DNA of 64,000 nucleotides from Lactobacillus sp. (GCA_022641965.1 JALCDX010000007.1:1-64000), one strand, 5' to 3'. Shown: positions 42,744 through 53,206, counted from the stretch's first letter. Numbers and translations: made by a program. The notes: generated from the sequence alone by a model not told the origin.

Positions 42744-44264
42744 ATGGAAGATTTTAGTTTGCTAGCCGATCATGCTGCCATCAATTACTTTGATAAGCCA
42801 CCAGCTTGTATTCATGACTTAAATTTAGATCAAATTTTTAAAGAAATTATCGCTAATAAAGGCGAGTTTGAGCTTGCCTCTTTCTTTTACACGCTTGTTT
42901 ATGAACAAACTGTTTTATATAGGCAAGCGGTGATGCGGGATCTACTTGGCAATGAAATTTTGGCCAAAGACCTGGACCTATTTGCTAAAACGATGGTGAG
43001 ACTAAACCAAAGACGACTAAATTTGGATCGGGCTGACGAATTCGTGCCGGTAATTAAACAAGCTGACTTTCTGGAAATCATGCAAACTTACGTCAAAACA
43101 GTGGCAACCGCTGAGCGCAATTTGGAAGTGCCTATTAAAAGTTCAGGGCTGCGAGATTTTCAAAAATATTTGGTCAAGCTTCAGCAGCAAACCCAATTTC
43201 GCAAGATGAAAGCAGAAATAGCTGCTTTGCAAGCAGGAATTAAGCAGGTGAAGTACCAGCTTTTGTTCAGCGTTGGGGAAGTCAGAATTAAAGACAAGGG
43301 CCATAGCCAGCCGCAGCTTGTTCTGCCCTTAGTGCAAAAGGACTTTTCAGCACTGGCTCAAGATAGTCAGTTGTCAACGGCGATGGAGCCAGAAAATAAT
43401 CGCTCAGTTGACATCGAGGAAAGATTTCTAACTAATTTAGAGCATTATTACCCGCAGATGTTTAAACAATTAGCTGAATTTTACAATGAATTTCAAACAG
43501 CAATGGATCAGACGCTGCTTGTTATCAGCAATGAAATTGAGTTTTATTTAAGCTGGCTAGAAGAGATGCGGCAAATCCAGCAAACCACAGGGCTAAGTTT
43601 TTACTTACCAGAATTAATTTATAACCAAAATCAAATCCAAATGAAAGCAATTTACGATTTGGTTTTAGCCGCACACTCGCCTAACAAAATAGTGACTAAT
43701 GATTATCAAGCCAAGGCAAATTGTCCTTTAGTCGTAATTACTGGTCCAAATTAGGGCGGCAAGACTACTTTTTTGCGGGCCATTGGAGAAATCTTTTATT
43801 TGAGTTCATTAGGCTTGCCAGTTCCAGGTCAAGAAATCGCGATTACTTTGCCCAAGCGGGTGTTAACGCATTTTATTAGTCCACAAGCTGTCAATAATGC
43901 TGGTCAGCTGATGAATGAATTAACCCGCCTGCATCAAATTTACCAGCAGACTGACAAAGACAGCATAGTTTTGATTAATGAAATCTTTACTTCAACCACC
44001 TTTGATGATGCGCTGCTTTTGACTAAGAAAATGATGACCTGGCTCAAGCAAAAGGGCAGTTTAGCTTTCATTGTCAGTTTTATTGATGAATTGAGCAGCT
44101 TGCCAGGCGTGTTGAGCTTGGTTAGTCAATTAAAAGCAAATCATGAGCGCTCATTTAAAATGGTCGAACGATCAGCCGATGGCAATGCAGACGCTGTCTT
44201 TTTGCTGTCGCAATATGAGTTGACCAGCAAGCAAATTGAAAGAAGGGTCGACAATGAAAAGTAG
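42744..44264 (+). pseudogene. MutS-family ATPase A, interrupted by TAG inside the Walker A motif
   Basis: GGAGG precedes ATG 42744 and the single frame runs to 44264, about 506 residues, with one in-frame TAG at 43752-43754. The site is the Walker A loop, TGPN-stop-GGKTTFLRA. The adjacent paralogue has GTNQGGKTTFLKS at the equivalent place, so a CAG to TAG change is the simplest cause. The Walker B-like region IVLINEIFTSTTFDDA lies after the stop. The N-terminal helical part is a MutS core/lever-like region; the mismatch-recognition domain of true MutS is absent. As it stands the product loses the ATPase domain. The role of this two-gene family is unknown to me. Confidence 0.8.
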
Positions 44265-45684
44265 GCTTTTGAGCTTGTCTAAAGATGAGTTTCATCTGAG
44301 TGATGAAACTTTTTCAGATTTGGAGTTGGATAAAGTGGTGCAGATTATGGCCCGACAAGACCGGGCAGTTGCTAAAACATGTTCACTGGTTTTGCGGCAT
44401 CCCACTGCCAGCCGGACAACAATAATTCAGCGCCAGCACGTGCTGGAAGACTTTATCAACTATGAGGCTGCTTTTAAGCAGCTTTACCAAACAGTTCACG
44501 CAGCTATTAGCAAGGCAGAACGAATCTGGGGCGAGATGGACAGCGTGTATGCGAGCATCCCCGTTAATTTGGAGACGGCGACTGCTTATTTAAAAATTTA
44601 TCTGCAGAATTTGAAAAAGGTGCAAGCAGTCTTAACAAAAACTGATTTTCAATCTGAAGGCTTAATACGGCTGCAAGCCGAAATTAGCAAGTATCTTCCG
44701 GGAGAGTATGCGCAAGCGATAGCTTTGCTTGATCGTCTGCGCAATTACAAACAACTGCTGATGCGCGCCTACTTGTCTAACGATTTGCGAGGACGGGATT
44801 ATCAGCTCCTTGCCTATCAAGAAAAATTAATTGATTTTCATTGGCTGCATACTCCGCGCTTAAAACTGGCGCCACGCGATGACGCTGGAGCTAATGATTT
44901 TGCCTTTCGAAAAGGTACCGCTTTAGCACCAATTGCAGCTATCTTAGTTAAATCAGCCAAAACAATCATCAGCTTTTACCAAGAACTGGCCAGAGATCTG
45001 GAATTCTACCAGGGCGCGCTAAATTTGTATCACTTCTTGCAGGAGAAGGCTTTACAGACTGCTTGGCCAATCGTTTTGCCCACAGACTCTTTTAGACGGA
45101 AATTTGTCGAGCTGCATAATGCGGGATTAGCAGGACATGCAACTGACATAGGCAATTCATTAGATATTCAAGGCAAGAACCTATATTTAATCAGTGGCAC
45201 TAATCAAGGCGGCAAAACTACTTTTCTAAAGAGTTTAGGCCAGGCGCAAGTCATGATGCAGTGCGGACTTTTTGTGGTTGCTAAAGAATTTCAAGCCCCC
45301 GTGCGTTTGGCTATTCTTTCACATTTCAAGAAGGCAGAAGATCATGGTTTGCAAAGCGGCAAGCTGGAAGAAGAACTCAGGCGGATGAATCAATTAGTGG
45401 CACAAATTCGGCAGCCAAGTTTGTTTTTGCTAGATGAGTCCTTTGCCTCAACTAATGAGCGTGAGGGCAGTTTAATCAATGAAAAAATCTATGCCGGTTT
45501 GCGGGCAACAGGCAATGAAATTGTATCTGTAACGCATCTATTTTCGCTAGCCAAGTTTTATGCAACTGATATTAACGCTGTTAGTTTGATAGCGTCAGCC
45601 AGCAGAAACTTCAAAATTTTTCCGGGTCAGCCTAAGCCGACTGCTAATGGCCTGGATTTGTATCGTCGGATTTTTGCCAGCTAA
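44254..45684 (+). CDS. MutS-family ATPase B (intact paralogue)
   Basis: A 476-residue protein with a helical MutS lever/clamp-like N-terminal region and a C-terminal MutS ATPase domain. Walker A is SGTNQGGKTTFLKSLG, Walker B is LFLLDESFASTNEREGS, and SVTHLFSLAKFYA follows. Domain I for mismatch recognition is absent, so it is not canonical MutS. AGAAGG precedes ATG 44254, which lies 11 bases inside gene A; the pair is translationally coupled and may act as a heterodimer. If so, the amber codon in gene A would affect this partner too. Confidence 0.8.
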   Translation: MKSRLLSLSKDEFHLSDETFSDLELDKVVQIMARQDRAVAKTCSLVLRHPTASRTTIIQRQHVLEDFINYEAAFKQLYQTVHAAISKAERIWGEMDSVYASIPVNLETATAYLKIYLQNLKKVQAVLTKTDFQSEGLIRLQAEISKYLPGEYAQAIALLDRLRNYKQLLMRAYLSNDLRGRDYQLLAYQEKLIDFHWLHTPRLKLAPRDDAGANDFAFRKGTALAPIAAILVKSAKTIISFYQELARDLEFYQGALNLYHFLQEKALQTAWPIVLPTDSFRRKFVELHNAGLAGHATDIGNSLDIQGKNLYLISGTNQGGKTTFLKSLGQAQVMMQCGLFVVAKEFQAPVRLAILSHFKKAEDHGLQSGKLEEELRRMNQLVAQIRQPSLFLLDESFASTNEREGSLINEKIYAGLRATGNEIVSVTHLFSLAKFYATDINAVSLIASASRNFKIFPGQPKPTANGLDLYRRIFAS

Positions 45685-45769
45685 CCCCCTAGCTTTCGCT
45701 TTTGTCTGCTGGTTGACCTATGATAAAATAAAAAGCAAGTATCAAAACTCGCAGAAGTGGAGGATCAGC

Positions 45770-46132
45770 ATGGCAGTTAAAATAAAAACAAAGTACGGTC
45801 TGATTGATATTTCCAATAATGTCATTGCGACAGTTGTTGGCGCCAGCGCTACCGCCAATTATGGCATTGTCGGCATGGCATCTAAGAATGCTTTGCGCGA
45901 TGGCGTCTATGATATCCTGAACCGTGAGAATTACAAACGCGGCGTGGTTGTCCGCTCAAAAGAAAATGAAATTGTGGTCGACGTTTATATTATTGTTGGC
46001 TATGGCTTAAAGATCTCAGAAGTCAGCCGCAATGTCCAATCCAGCGTCAAATACAATTTGCAGCAGCAATTAGGCATTCATACTAAAGCTGTTAATGTCA
46101 TTGTGCATGGCGTGAAAATTTTGGATGAATAA
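45770..46132 (+). CDS. Asp23/Gls24 family protein (YloU-like)
   Basis: A 120-residue protein. IKTKYGLIDISNNVIATVVGASATANYGIVGMAS and VDVYIIVGYGLKISEVSRNVQ are Asp23/Gls24 motifs (cited in part). It precedes fakA, the conserved yloU-yloV order, and a role in fatty-acid incorporation or envelope homeostasis is inferred. AGTGGAGG precedes ATG 45770. Confidence 0.9.
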   Translation: MAVKIKTKYGLIDISNNVIATVVGASATANYGIVGMASKNALRDGVYDILNRENYKRGVVVRSKENEIVVDVYIIVGYGLKISEVSRNVQSSVKYNLQQQLGIHTKAVNVIVHGVKILDE

Positions 46133-46153
46133 GCGTCAGAGGGGGAGTTTTTC

Positions 46154-47812
46154 TTGGCTGTAACTGAGGTAAACAGTGATCAATTTCGTGCGATGGTCAG
46201 AGTTGCCAACCACCGGATGAGCAAAAATGCAGATTTTGTCAATTCATTAAACGTCTTTCCTGTACCAGATGGCGATACAGGTACGAATATGAGCTTGACG
46301 ATCGAAAGCGGCGCGCAAGCTGTCGGCAGCAACAATAGCACTAAAATTGGCGATTTAACCAAAAGCTTTTCAAAAGGTATGCTGATGGGTGCCCGTGGCA
46401 ACAGCGGCGTCATTTCTTCACAGCTGTTCCGGGGCTTTTACAAGGCAACGGAAAAGTACGACGTACTAACAGCGCAGCAGCTGGCTGATGCTTTTCAAAA
46501 TGGGGTGAACGCGGCTTATAAAGCGGTCATGAAGCCAGTTGAAGGCACAATTTTGACAGTAGCTCGGGAAGGCGCGCAAGCTGGCGAAAATCGTGCCAAT
46601 GAGACCAATGATGCAGTGGAAGTAATGACTGCGGTAGTTGAAGGCGCTAAAAAGGCGCTGGCCTCAACACCTGACCTGCTGCCAGTGCTAAAGCAGGTTG
46701 GCGTAGTCGACTCTGGCGGACAAGGGCTGCTGTTTATTTACGAGGGCTTCTTAGAAGGCTTGTCCGGTCAAAAGAGCAGCGATTCCTATCAGCCAGATTC
46801 AATCGAAATGGACGAAATGGTTAACGCTGCTCACCACCAATCAGTGCAGAGCCAACTGTCAACTGCTGACATTAAAAACGGCTATTGTACTGAAATCATG
46901 GCTGATTTGCAGGCTGAAGTTCCTGACAAACAGCCGTTTGATTTAACGCGGTTCCGCGAACATTTGTCAAAATTAGGCGATTCTTTGCTGGCTGTGTCTG
47001 ATGGCGAAATTGCCAAAGTGCATGTGCACACTGAGCATCCAGGCGCTGTGTTCAATTATGGCGCTCAATTTGGTCGATTAGGCAAAATCAAAATTGATAA
47101 TATGCGGATTCAGCATGAGAGTATTATCGACAAAGACCAAAATGAAGAAAAGCCAGTTGATTTTGCGGTGATTGCTGTCTGCTCAGGACGTGGAATTCGC
47201 AAATTGTTTACTAGCTTGGGAGTCAACCGGATTATTTCTGGTGGCCAAACCATGAATCCGTCAACGCAAGATATTATTGATGCCATTAAAAAATCTGGCG
47301 CTAAACGGGCAATTTTGCTGCCAAACAATGGCAATATCGTCATGGCCGCTAAACAAGCTGCTGAAGTAAGTTCGATTCCAGTTGGGATCGTGCCAAGCAA
47401 GACGATTTCACAAGGCATGACAGCGATGCTGTCCTTCAATCCTGATGCCTCAGTTGAAGACAATGTCGCCAATATGACTGAAGAATTATCCTCAGTTAAA
47501 TCAGGCGAAGTTACCAAGGCGATCAGAGACACGCAAATCAATGGCGTGACAATTAAGAAAGATGACTACCTTGGCATTATTGATGGCGAGATTTCGGTTG
47601 ATGACAGCGATTTGGTGGAAGCAGCAGCAGCTATGGTTGATGAGATGCTGGATGAAGACAGTGAGATCATTACCGTCATGTACGGCCGCGATACTAATAA
47701 GCGCACTGCCAAGAAAGTCGTCAAGAAACTGCAAGCTGAACACGATGATTTGGAATTCGAAATCCATGACGGCGGTCAGCCGGTCTACTACTTCTTAATT
47801 TCAGTTGAATAA
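46154..47812 (+). CDS. fakA: Fatty acid kinase subunit FakA (YloV, DAK2-domain)
   Basis: A 552-residue protein with a TTG start after GGGGGAG. The N-terminal kinase domain (about 1-200) carries NVFPVPDGDTGTNMSLT, where the Asp cluster binds nucleotide and metal, and GARGNSGVISSQLFRG. The C-terminal half is the FakB-interacting, DegV-like part, ending GGQPVYYFLISVE. With FakB it phosphorylates exogenous fatty acids for PlsX/PlsY; plsX lies downstream in the same run of genes. Confidence 0.93.
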   Translation: MAVTEVNSDQFRAMVRVANHRMSKNADFVNSLNVFPVPDGDTGTNMSLTIESGAQAVGSNNSTKIGDLTKSFSKGMLMGARGNSGVISSQLFRGFYKATEKYDVLTAQQLADAFQNGVNAAYKAVMKPVEGTILTVAREGAQAGENRANETNDAVEVMTAVVEGAKKALASTPDLLPVLKQVGVVDSGGQGLLFIYEGFLEGLSGQKSSDSYQPDSIEMDEMVNAAHHQSVQSQLSTADIKNGYCTEIMADLQAEVPDKQPFDLTRFREHLSKLGDSLLAVSDGEIAKVHVHTEHPGAVFNYGAQFGRLGKIKIDNMRIQHESIIDKDQNEEKPVDFAVIAVCSGRGIRKLFTSLGVNRIISGGQTMNPSTQDIIDAIKKSGAKRAILLPNNGNIVMAAKQAAEVSSIPVGIVPSKTISQGMTAMLSFNPDASVEDNVANMTEELSSVKSGEVTKAIRDTQINGVTIKKDDYLGIIDGEISVDDSDLVEAAAAMVDEMLDEDSEIITVMYGRDTNKRTAKKVVKKLQAEHDDLEFEIHDGGQPVYYFLISVE

Positions 47813-47813
47813 A

Positions 47814-49832
47814 ATGAGCTTGGCTTTATTTGATAAGGTGGAAACACTAACCGGCGTAGGCCCGAAAACTGCACAAGCCTTGAAAGGATTAGGCATTCAG
47901 ACCGTTTACGATTTGCTATATTACTTTCCTTTTCGCTATGAACAGCTGCAAACCGTTCCCTTAACGGACTTGGCAGATGGTCAAAAGGCAGTCATTAAAG
48001 GCATTGTCGTGACTGAACCAACTGTCAGTTACTATGGCTATCATCGCAGCCGGTTGAGCTTCAAGCTCCAAATTGACCATGCAGTCGTCATGGTCAATTT
48101 TTTTAATCAACCTTGGCTGCACAAGCAGCTAGCTGTGCAGCAGCCAGTCGCAGTTTACGGAACTTTTCAAAAAGCACGTCTGGCGATGACTGGCATGAAG
48201 TTGAACTCTGCTCGCAGCGATGACAAAATGGCGCCGGTTTATTCAGTTTCTCAGCATCTTCGGCAGAAAACGTTAATTAAATTGATTAAACAGGTTCTGC
48301 CATTAGCTAAAACAGTTGGCAATGTAATTCCAGCTGCTTGGCGCTTGCAGCGTCATTTTTTAACCGATGAGCAAATTATTGTGGGGATGCAAATGCCAAA
48401 GTCGCCGCAGCAAAATCAAACAGCTCGCCAGTCGGCGATTTTTCGCGAATTCTTTTTGTTTGAGCTGCAGCTGCAGCAGCTGCTAGCACAAGGCAGCAGT
48501 CAAGCTGGCATTGCTAAGCATTACCAATTGCCCGCCATTAATGAATTGACTCAATCGCTGCCTTTTGAACTGACAACTGACCAAAAACGAGCCGTCAATC
48601 AAATATTTATTGACTTAAAACGGCCGCAACTGATGCGCCGTTTGCTGGAAGGAGACGTTGGCAGCGGCAAAACAGTCGTAGCTGTCTATGCTATGTATGC
48701 CGCGGTCACTGCCGGTTTTCAGGCTTGTTTAATGGCTCCCACTGAAATTTTAGCTACGCAGCATTTCGGCAAAGTCAAAAAACTGCTCGAACCATTTGGA
48801 GTGCGGGTAGCCCTTCTGACGGGTTCGACGCAGACTAAGGAAAAGGCTGAAATTCAGGCAGAACTAGCTAATGGCATAATTAATGTTGTGATCGGAACGC
48901 ATGCTTTAATTCAGCCGGCGATCAAGTTTCAGCGACTTGGCTTGGCAATCATTGATGAGCAGCACAGATTTGGCGTTAATCAGCGCCGAGACTTGCTAGC
49001 TAAGGGCCAGCAAGTAGATTTGCTCTCGATGACTGCTACTCCGATTCCGCGGACTTTGGCCCTGAGCATTTATGGGCAAACTGCCGTGTCTGAAATTAGA
49101 CAGCTGCCAGCTGGCCGCAAGCCGATTAAATCAGCCTGGGTGACCAGCAATCAGCTGCGGCAGGTTTTAGTAACAATGAAGGAGCAGCTGGCCAAGGGCC
49201 GGCAGATTTACGTGGTCACGCCGTTAATTGCTGCTTCTGAGAAAACGGACTTAAAAAATGCCCAAGACCTGCAGGCTAGGCTGGCAGCTTATTTTAAAGA
49301 AGAAACAGTTGCTTTGCTGGATGGGCAAATGCCTGGGGAGCGCAAAGACCAAATCATGGCTGCTTTTGCAGCTGGTCAAATCAATATTTTGGTTGCGACG
49401 AGCGTGATTGAAGTTGGAGTTGACGTCGCTAACGCCAATTTGATGATCATTTTTGATGCTGACCGCTTTGGTCTGAGCCAGCTTCACCAACTGCGCGGCC
49501 GTATTGGCCGTGGCCCATACCAGAGCTACTGCTATTTTGTGGCTGATCCGAAAAATGATCAGGCAAAACAGCGGCTAGAAATTGTTGCTGCTACTAACGA
49601 TGGCTTTCGGCTGGCCGCTGAAGATTTAAAATTGCGGGGCCAGGGCAATTTATTCGGCCAAGCCCAGTCTGGCTTGCCCACTTTTCAAGTTGGCGATATC
49701 GTGCAGAACAATGACTTGCTTATGCTAGCAGCTCAGGCCGCAAAAGAAACGCTGACAGCTGACCCAGATTTGACTGACGCTGAACATGCTTACGCAGCGG
49801 AAGTGTTAAAATATAAACAAAATTTTAATTAA
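47814..49832 (+). CDS. recG: ATP-dependent DNA helicase RecG
   Basis: A 672-residue branched-DNA helicase. The N-terminal wedge/OB region (about 1-180) starts VETLTGVGPKTAQALKGLGI. Walker A is LLEGDVGSGKTVVA, the DEAH-type box is IIDEQHRFGVNQR, and MTATPIPRTLALSIYG and QLRGRIGRG are motifs III and VI. A TTG at 47805 also opens the frame, but ATG 47814 is more likely. Confidence 0.95.
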   Translation: MSLALFDKVETLTGVGPKTAQALKGLGIQTVYDLLYYFPFRYEQLQTVPLTDLADGQKAVIKGIVVTEPTVSYYGYHRSRLSFKLQIDHAVVMVNFFNQPWLHKQLAVQQPVAVYGTFQKARLAMTGMKLNSARSDDKMAPVYSVSQHLRQKTLIKLIKQVLPLAKTVGNVIPAAWRLQRHFLTDEQIIVGMQMPKSPQQNQTARQSAIFREFFLFELQLQQLLAQGSSQAGIAKHYQLPAINELTQSLPFELTTDQKRAVNQIFIDLKRPQLMRRLLEGDVGSGKTVVAVYAMYAAVTAGFQACLMAPTEILATQHFGKVKKLLEPFGVRVALLTGSTQTKEKAEIQAELANGIINVVIGTHALIQPAIKFQRLGLAIIDEQHRFGVNQRRDLLAKGQQVDLLSMTATPIPRTLALSIYGQTAVSEIRQLPAGRKPIKSAWVTSNQLRQVLVTMKEQLAKGRQIYVVTPLIAASEKTDLKNAQDLQARLAAYFKEETVALLDGQMPGERKDQIMAAFAAGQINILVATSVIEVGVDVANANLMIIFDADRFGLSQLHQLRGRIGRGPYQSYCYFVADPKNDQAKQRLEIVAATNDGFRLAAEDLKLRGQGNLFGQAQSGLPTFQVGDIVQNNDLLMLAAQAAKETLTADPDLTDAEHAYAAEVLKYKQNFN

Positions 49833-49862
49833 ACAAGTAGTTGATAATTAATAGGTGAAATG

Positions 49863-50867
49863 ATGAGGACAATTGCAATTGATGCGATGGGCGGTGAACA
49901 TGCGCCAGCCGCTATCGTGGAGGCTGTTTGGCAGGCAAAAGCCAAGCTGCCGCAAACAAAATTTGTGCTGTTTGGCCAAGTTGAGCAAATCAAAGCCTGT
50001 TTGCCTGGCCCCCTGGATGATCAAGTAGAATTAGTGCAGGCTAGCGAAATAATCAAAGACGAAGACGAACCGGTCAAGTCAATCAGACGCAAAAAGGATT
50101 CTTCTTTAGTCAGAGCCGCCAATTATGTTAAAGCAGGCAAAGCTGATGCTTTATTGTCATTAGGCAATACTGGGGCGCTTTTAGCCAGCGGCATTTTTAT
50201 CATTGGCCGGTTAAAAGGCGTTAAGCGGCCAGCCTTAATGCCAACTTTGCCCGCAACTTCAGAGCGGGGCAGCTTCCATATCATTGATGTTGGCGCCAAT
50301 GCTGAAGCTAAGCCGGAATATCTCTTGCAGTGGGCAGAGCTAGCTGCTTTATATGCACAAACGATCGAGCATATTGATCAGCCAAAAGTCGGCTTGCTGA
50401 ATAATGGGGCCGAATCCGATAAGGGCGATCCGCTTCACCAAACGGCCTATCAGCTCCTGTCAGCTTCACAGCTGAATTTTACTGGCAATATTGAGGCCAA
50501 TGAACTGCTCCTTGGCAAAAACGATATTGTGGTTAGCGATGGCTTCAGCGGCAATGTGGCTTTAAAGTCAGTTGAAGGCGGCACAACGATTCTGATGAAG
50601 CAGATCAAATCGGCTCTGGTTAATAGCGGTCTGAAAACTAAGATTGGGGCTGCGATGATTAAACCTGCTTTAGTCAAAGTTTTGCATAAATTCAGCACGG
50701 CTCGTCATGGCGGTGCCGTCTTGCTTGGCGTCGCTGCACCGGTTGTGAAAACGCATGGACGCTCAGATGCCAAGCCAATTTATTACACTTTATTGCAATT
50801 AGATCAAATGCTTTCTGAACAATTGATTCAAAAATTTGAAGCAAAACTAAGTCAAACGGAAAAATAA
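49863..50867 (+). CDS. plsX: Phosphate acyltransferase PlsX
   Basis: A 334-residue enzyme forming acyl-phosphate from acyl-ACP for phospholipid synthesis. IAIDAMGGEHAPAAIVEA, IKDEDEPVKSIRRKKDSSLV, ALLSLGNTGALLASG and VSDGFSGNVALKSVEGG are the conserved segments. Two adjacent ATGs exist; 49863 is better spaced from AGGTGA. It is followed by acpP. Confidence 0.95.
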   Translation: MRTIAIDAMGGEHAPAAIVEAVWQAKAKLPQTKFVLFGQVEQIKACLPGPLDDQVELVQASEIIKDEDEPVKSIRRKKDSSLVRAANYVKAGKADALLSLGNTGALLASGIFIIGRLKGVKRPALMPTLPATSERGSFHIIDVGANAEAKPEYLLQWAELAALYAQTIEHIDQPKVGLLNNGAESDKGDPLHQTAYQLLSASQLNFTGNIEANELLLGKNDIVVSDGFSGNVALKSVEGGTTILMKQIKSALVNSGLKTKIGAAMIKPALVKVLHKFSTARHGGAVLLGVAAPVVKTHGRSDAKPIYYTLLQLDQMLSEQLIQKFEAKLSQTEK

Positions 50868-50879
50868 AAGGAGTTTCTC

Positions 50880-51122
50880 ATGTCAGAACAAGAAATATTT
50901 AATAAAATTGCCGACTTGCTGGTCGAAAATTTTGATGTCAAGCGTGACCAAATCACGAATGATTTAAACTTCACAAAGGATTTAGATGCGGATTCTATTG
51001 ATTTCGTTGAATTTGTCTTGGATTTGGAAGATACTTTTGGGGCAGAAATCCCAGATGAAGATGCTGAAAAATTACAAACAGTGGGCGAAGCGGTCAGCTA
51101 CATTAAAGCTCATTTAAAATAG
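50880..51122 (+). CDS. acpP: Acyl carrier protein
   Basis: An 80-residue acidic protein. The phosphopantetheine serine lies in DLDADSIDFVEFVLDLE (Ile replaces the more common Leu after Ser). AAAGGAG precedes the ATG. The plsX-acpP pairing suggests a role in lipid synthesis. Confidence 0.95.
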   Translation: MSEQEIFNKIADLLVENFDVKRDQITNDLNFTKDLDADSIDFVEFVLDLEDTFGAEIPDEDAEKLQTVGEAVSYIKAHLK

Positions 51123-51147
51123 GGCGGTTGCATTAACCGCCTTTTTT
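51123..51147 (+). terminator. Terminator after acpP
   Basis: GGCGGTT (51123-51129) pairs with AACCGCC (51135-51141), followed by T6. Confidence 0.9.
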
Positions 51148-51217
51148 AGGCTAAAATTAAGACATTGTTAGCAAAGCAATTGTGAATTTTCACACTAAGG
51201 CGAGAGGAGAATGGTCA

Positions 51218-52234
51218 TTGGACAGGCAAAAAGACGTCTTGCTTGATATCCAGCACCTGCATACGGGCTACCGCTTAGGCGGCAAGTTTTATGATGCGGC
51301 TGATGATATCAATTTGACCTTGAAAAAAGATGAAATTCTAGCGATAGTTGGTGAGTCCGGCTGCGGCAAAAGTACGATTGCGGCCAGCATCATTGGCTTG
51401 TACGACCACAAAAATACTAAGGTCACTGGCGACATCTTATATAACGAATTAAATTTAGTTGGATTAAATGAAAATCTTTTTGATAAGATTCGCGGTAATA
51501 ATATTGGCATGATTTTTCAGGATCCGCTTTCTAGCTTGAATCCACTGATGCGGGTTGGCGACCAGGTAGCTGAGACCTTGTACTACCATACTGATATGAA
51601 TGAGGAGCAGCGGCATGCACGGGTCATTGAATTATTTAACCAAGTTGGCATGCCAAAGCCTGAAGAAACTTATGCTATGTACCCGCATGAGCTGTCTGGT
51701 GGTCTGCGCCAACGGGTTGTAATTGCGATTGCGATTGCCTGCAAGCCAGAAATTATTATTGCTGACGAGCCAACTACAGCCTTAGACGTGACCATTCAAG
51801 CTCAAATTTTGGACTTGCTGGAAGACATTCAGCGTCAGAGCCACTCAGGCATTATCCTGATTACTCACGACTTGGGCGTGGTCGCTGAAACAGCTGACGA
51901 AGTGGCTGTCATGTATGCTGGCCAGATTGTTGAAAAAGCAGATGTCAAAACTATTTTTGAACATCCGCTGCATCCATATACTCGCTCGCTTCTAAATTCT
52001 ATGCCGCAGGCTGATGATGAAGATGCGGCTGATTTGCATGTGATTCAAGGTACTGTTCCATCTCTGAAAAATATGCCGCGAACCGGCGATCGATTTGCAG
52101 CTAGAATTCCATGGATTCCGGCCAGCGCCCATGAAGCTGAACCGGTGATGCATGAAGTCGAACCAAATCACTTTGTTCGCTGCACCTGCTACAAAGAATT
52201 TCACTTTAAGAATGAGGAAGGGGTGCAAGCTTAA
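51218..52234 (+). CDS. oppD: Oligopeptide ABC transporter ATP-binding protein OppD
   Basis: A protein of about 338 residues. Walker [15 protein letters not shown], signature [15 protein letters not shown] and Walker [14 protein letters not shown] are complete, and the C-terminal oligopeptide-transporter extension ends with the cysteine-containing [10 protein letters not shown]. The start is set to TTG 51218 because AGGAG (51205-51209) precedes it; the frame is also open from a GTG at 51182 without a good site. It opens oppDFBC. Confidence 0.92.
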   Translation: MDRQKDVLLDIQHLHTGYRLGGKFYDAADDINLTLKKDEILAIVGESGCGKSTIAASIIGLYDHKNTKVTGDILYNELNLVGLNENLFDKIRGNNIGMIFQDPLSSLNPLMRVGDQVAETLYYHTDMNEEQRHARVIELFNQVGMPKPEETYAMYPHELSGGLRQRVVIAIAIACKPEIIIADEPTTALDVTIQAQILDLLEDIQRQSHSGIILITHDLGVVAETADEVAVMYAGQIVEKADVKTIFEHPLHPYTRSLLNSMPQADDEDAADLHVIQGTVPSLKNMPRTGDRFAARIPWIPASAHEAEPVMHEVEPNHFVRCTCYKEFHFKNEEGVQA

Positions 52235-52236
52235 AC

Positions 52237-53205
52237 ATGGCTAAAGAAATACTGCAAATTAAAGACCTGCGAGTCCTCTTCCCAATTCGGTCCGGCTTTT
52301 GGAACCGTATTACCGACTATGTCCGTGCCGTGGATGGCATCAACTTCTCGATTGAAGAAGGCGAGACCTACGGTTTGATTGGCGAATCAGGGTCTGGCAA
52401 ATCGACGACTGGCAAGGCAATTGTGGGCGTTCAAAAAGCAACTAGCGGCCAGATCATCTACAAGGGCTTGGATGTCACACAGGCCCGCAACCGCAAGAAG
52501 CTGGGCTACAACAAAGATGTGCAGATGATCTTTCAGGACTCAATGTCTAGTCTGAACCCGCGGAAGCGGATTGAAGATATTATTGCGGAACCAATCAGAA
52601 ACTTTGAAGATTTAACGACTGATGAAGAACGTCAGCGGGTGCAAGAATTGCTTGATATCGTTGGTATGCCGAGCGATTCGATTTACAAATTCCCGCACGA
52701 ATTTTCAGGCGGTCAGCGTCAGCGAATTGGAGTTGCTCGGGCAGTTGCTACCAATCCAAAATTGATCGTGGCTGACGAGCCGACTTCCGCTTTGGATTTG
52801 TCAGTGCAGGCGCAAGTGCTGAACTTTATGAAACACATTCAGCAAGAATACAATATTTCTTACTTGTTTATTTCTCACGACTTGGGCGTAGTTAAGCACA
52901 TGTCTGAAAATATTGCGATTATGCACCGGGGACGCTTGGTAGAGGTCGGCACTAAGGATGAGATCTACAAACATCCAATGCATATTTACACTAAGCGGCT
53001 GCTGTCGGCAATTCCTAAGGTTGATGTTGAGCACCGCGATGAAAACAAGCGGCGCCGCGAGGAAGTCGAAGCCGAATTCCAGCATGACCAGAAAAAATGG
53101 TATGACAAAGACGGCCGCGTCTTTCCGCTGCAGCAACTGTCTCCGACTCATTGGGTAGCGCTGCCAAAAAAGGAAGTTCAAGCACAATTGAAGGAGGAGA
53201 AATAG
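52237..53205 (+). CDS. oppF: Oligopeptide ABC transporter ATP-binding protein OppF
   Basis: A 322-residue second ATPase of the heterodimeric importer motor. Walker A GESGSGKSTTGKAI, Q-loop MIFQDSMSSLNPRKR, signature FSGGQRQRIGVARAV and Walker B LIVADEPTSALD. It is two bases from oppD and one base from oppB. Confidence 0.95.
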   Translation: MAKEILQIKDLRVLFPIRSGFWNRITDYVRAVDGINFSIEEGETYGLIGESGSGKSTTGKAIVGVQKATSGQIIYKGLDVTQARNRKKLGYNKDVQMIFQDSMSSLNPRKRIEDIIAEPIRNFEDLTTDEERQRVQELLDIVGMPSDSIYKFPHEFSGGQRQRIGVARAVATNPKLIVADEPTSALDLSVQAQVLNFMKHIQQEYNISYLFISHDLGVVKHMSENIAIMHRGRLVEVGTKDEIYKHPMHIYTKRLLSAIPKVDVEHRDENKRRREEVEAEFQHDQKKWYDKDGRVFPLQQLSPTHWVALPKKEVQAQLKEEK

Positions 53206-53206
53206 G

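Noticed and set aside
42744..45684. Canonical mutS/mutL mismatch-repair operon
   Set aside because: Both proteins lack the N-terminal mismatch-recognition domain and are about 500 residues. No mutL is adjacent.
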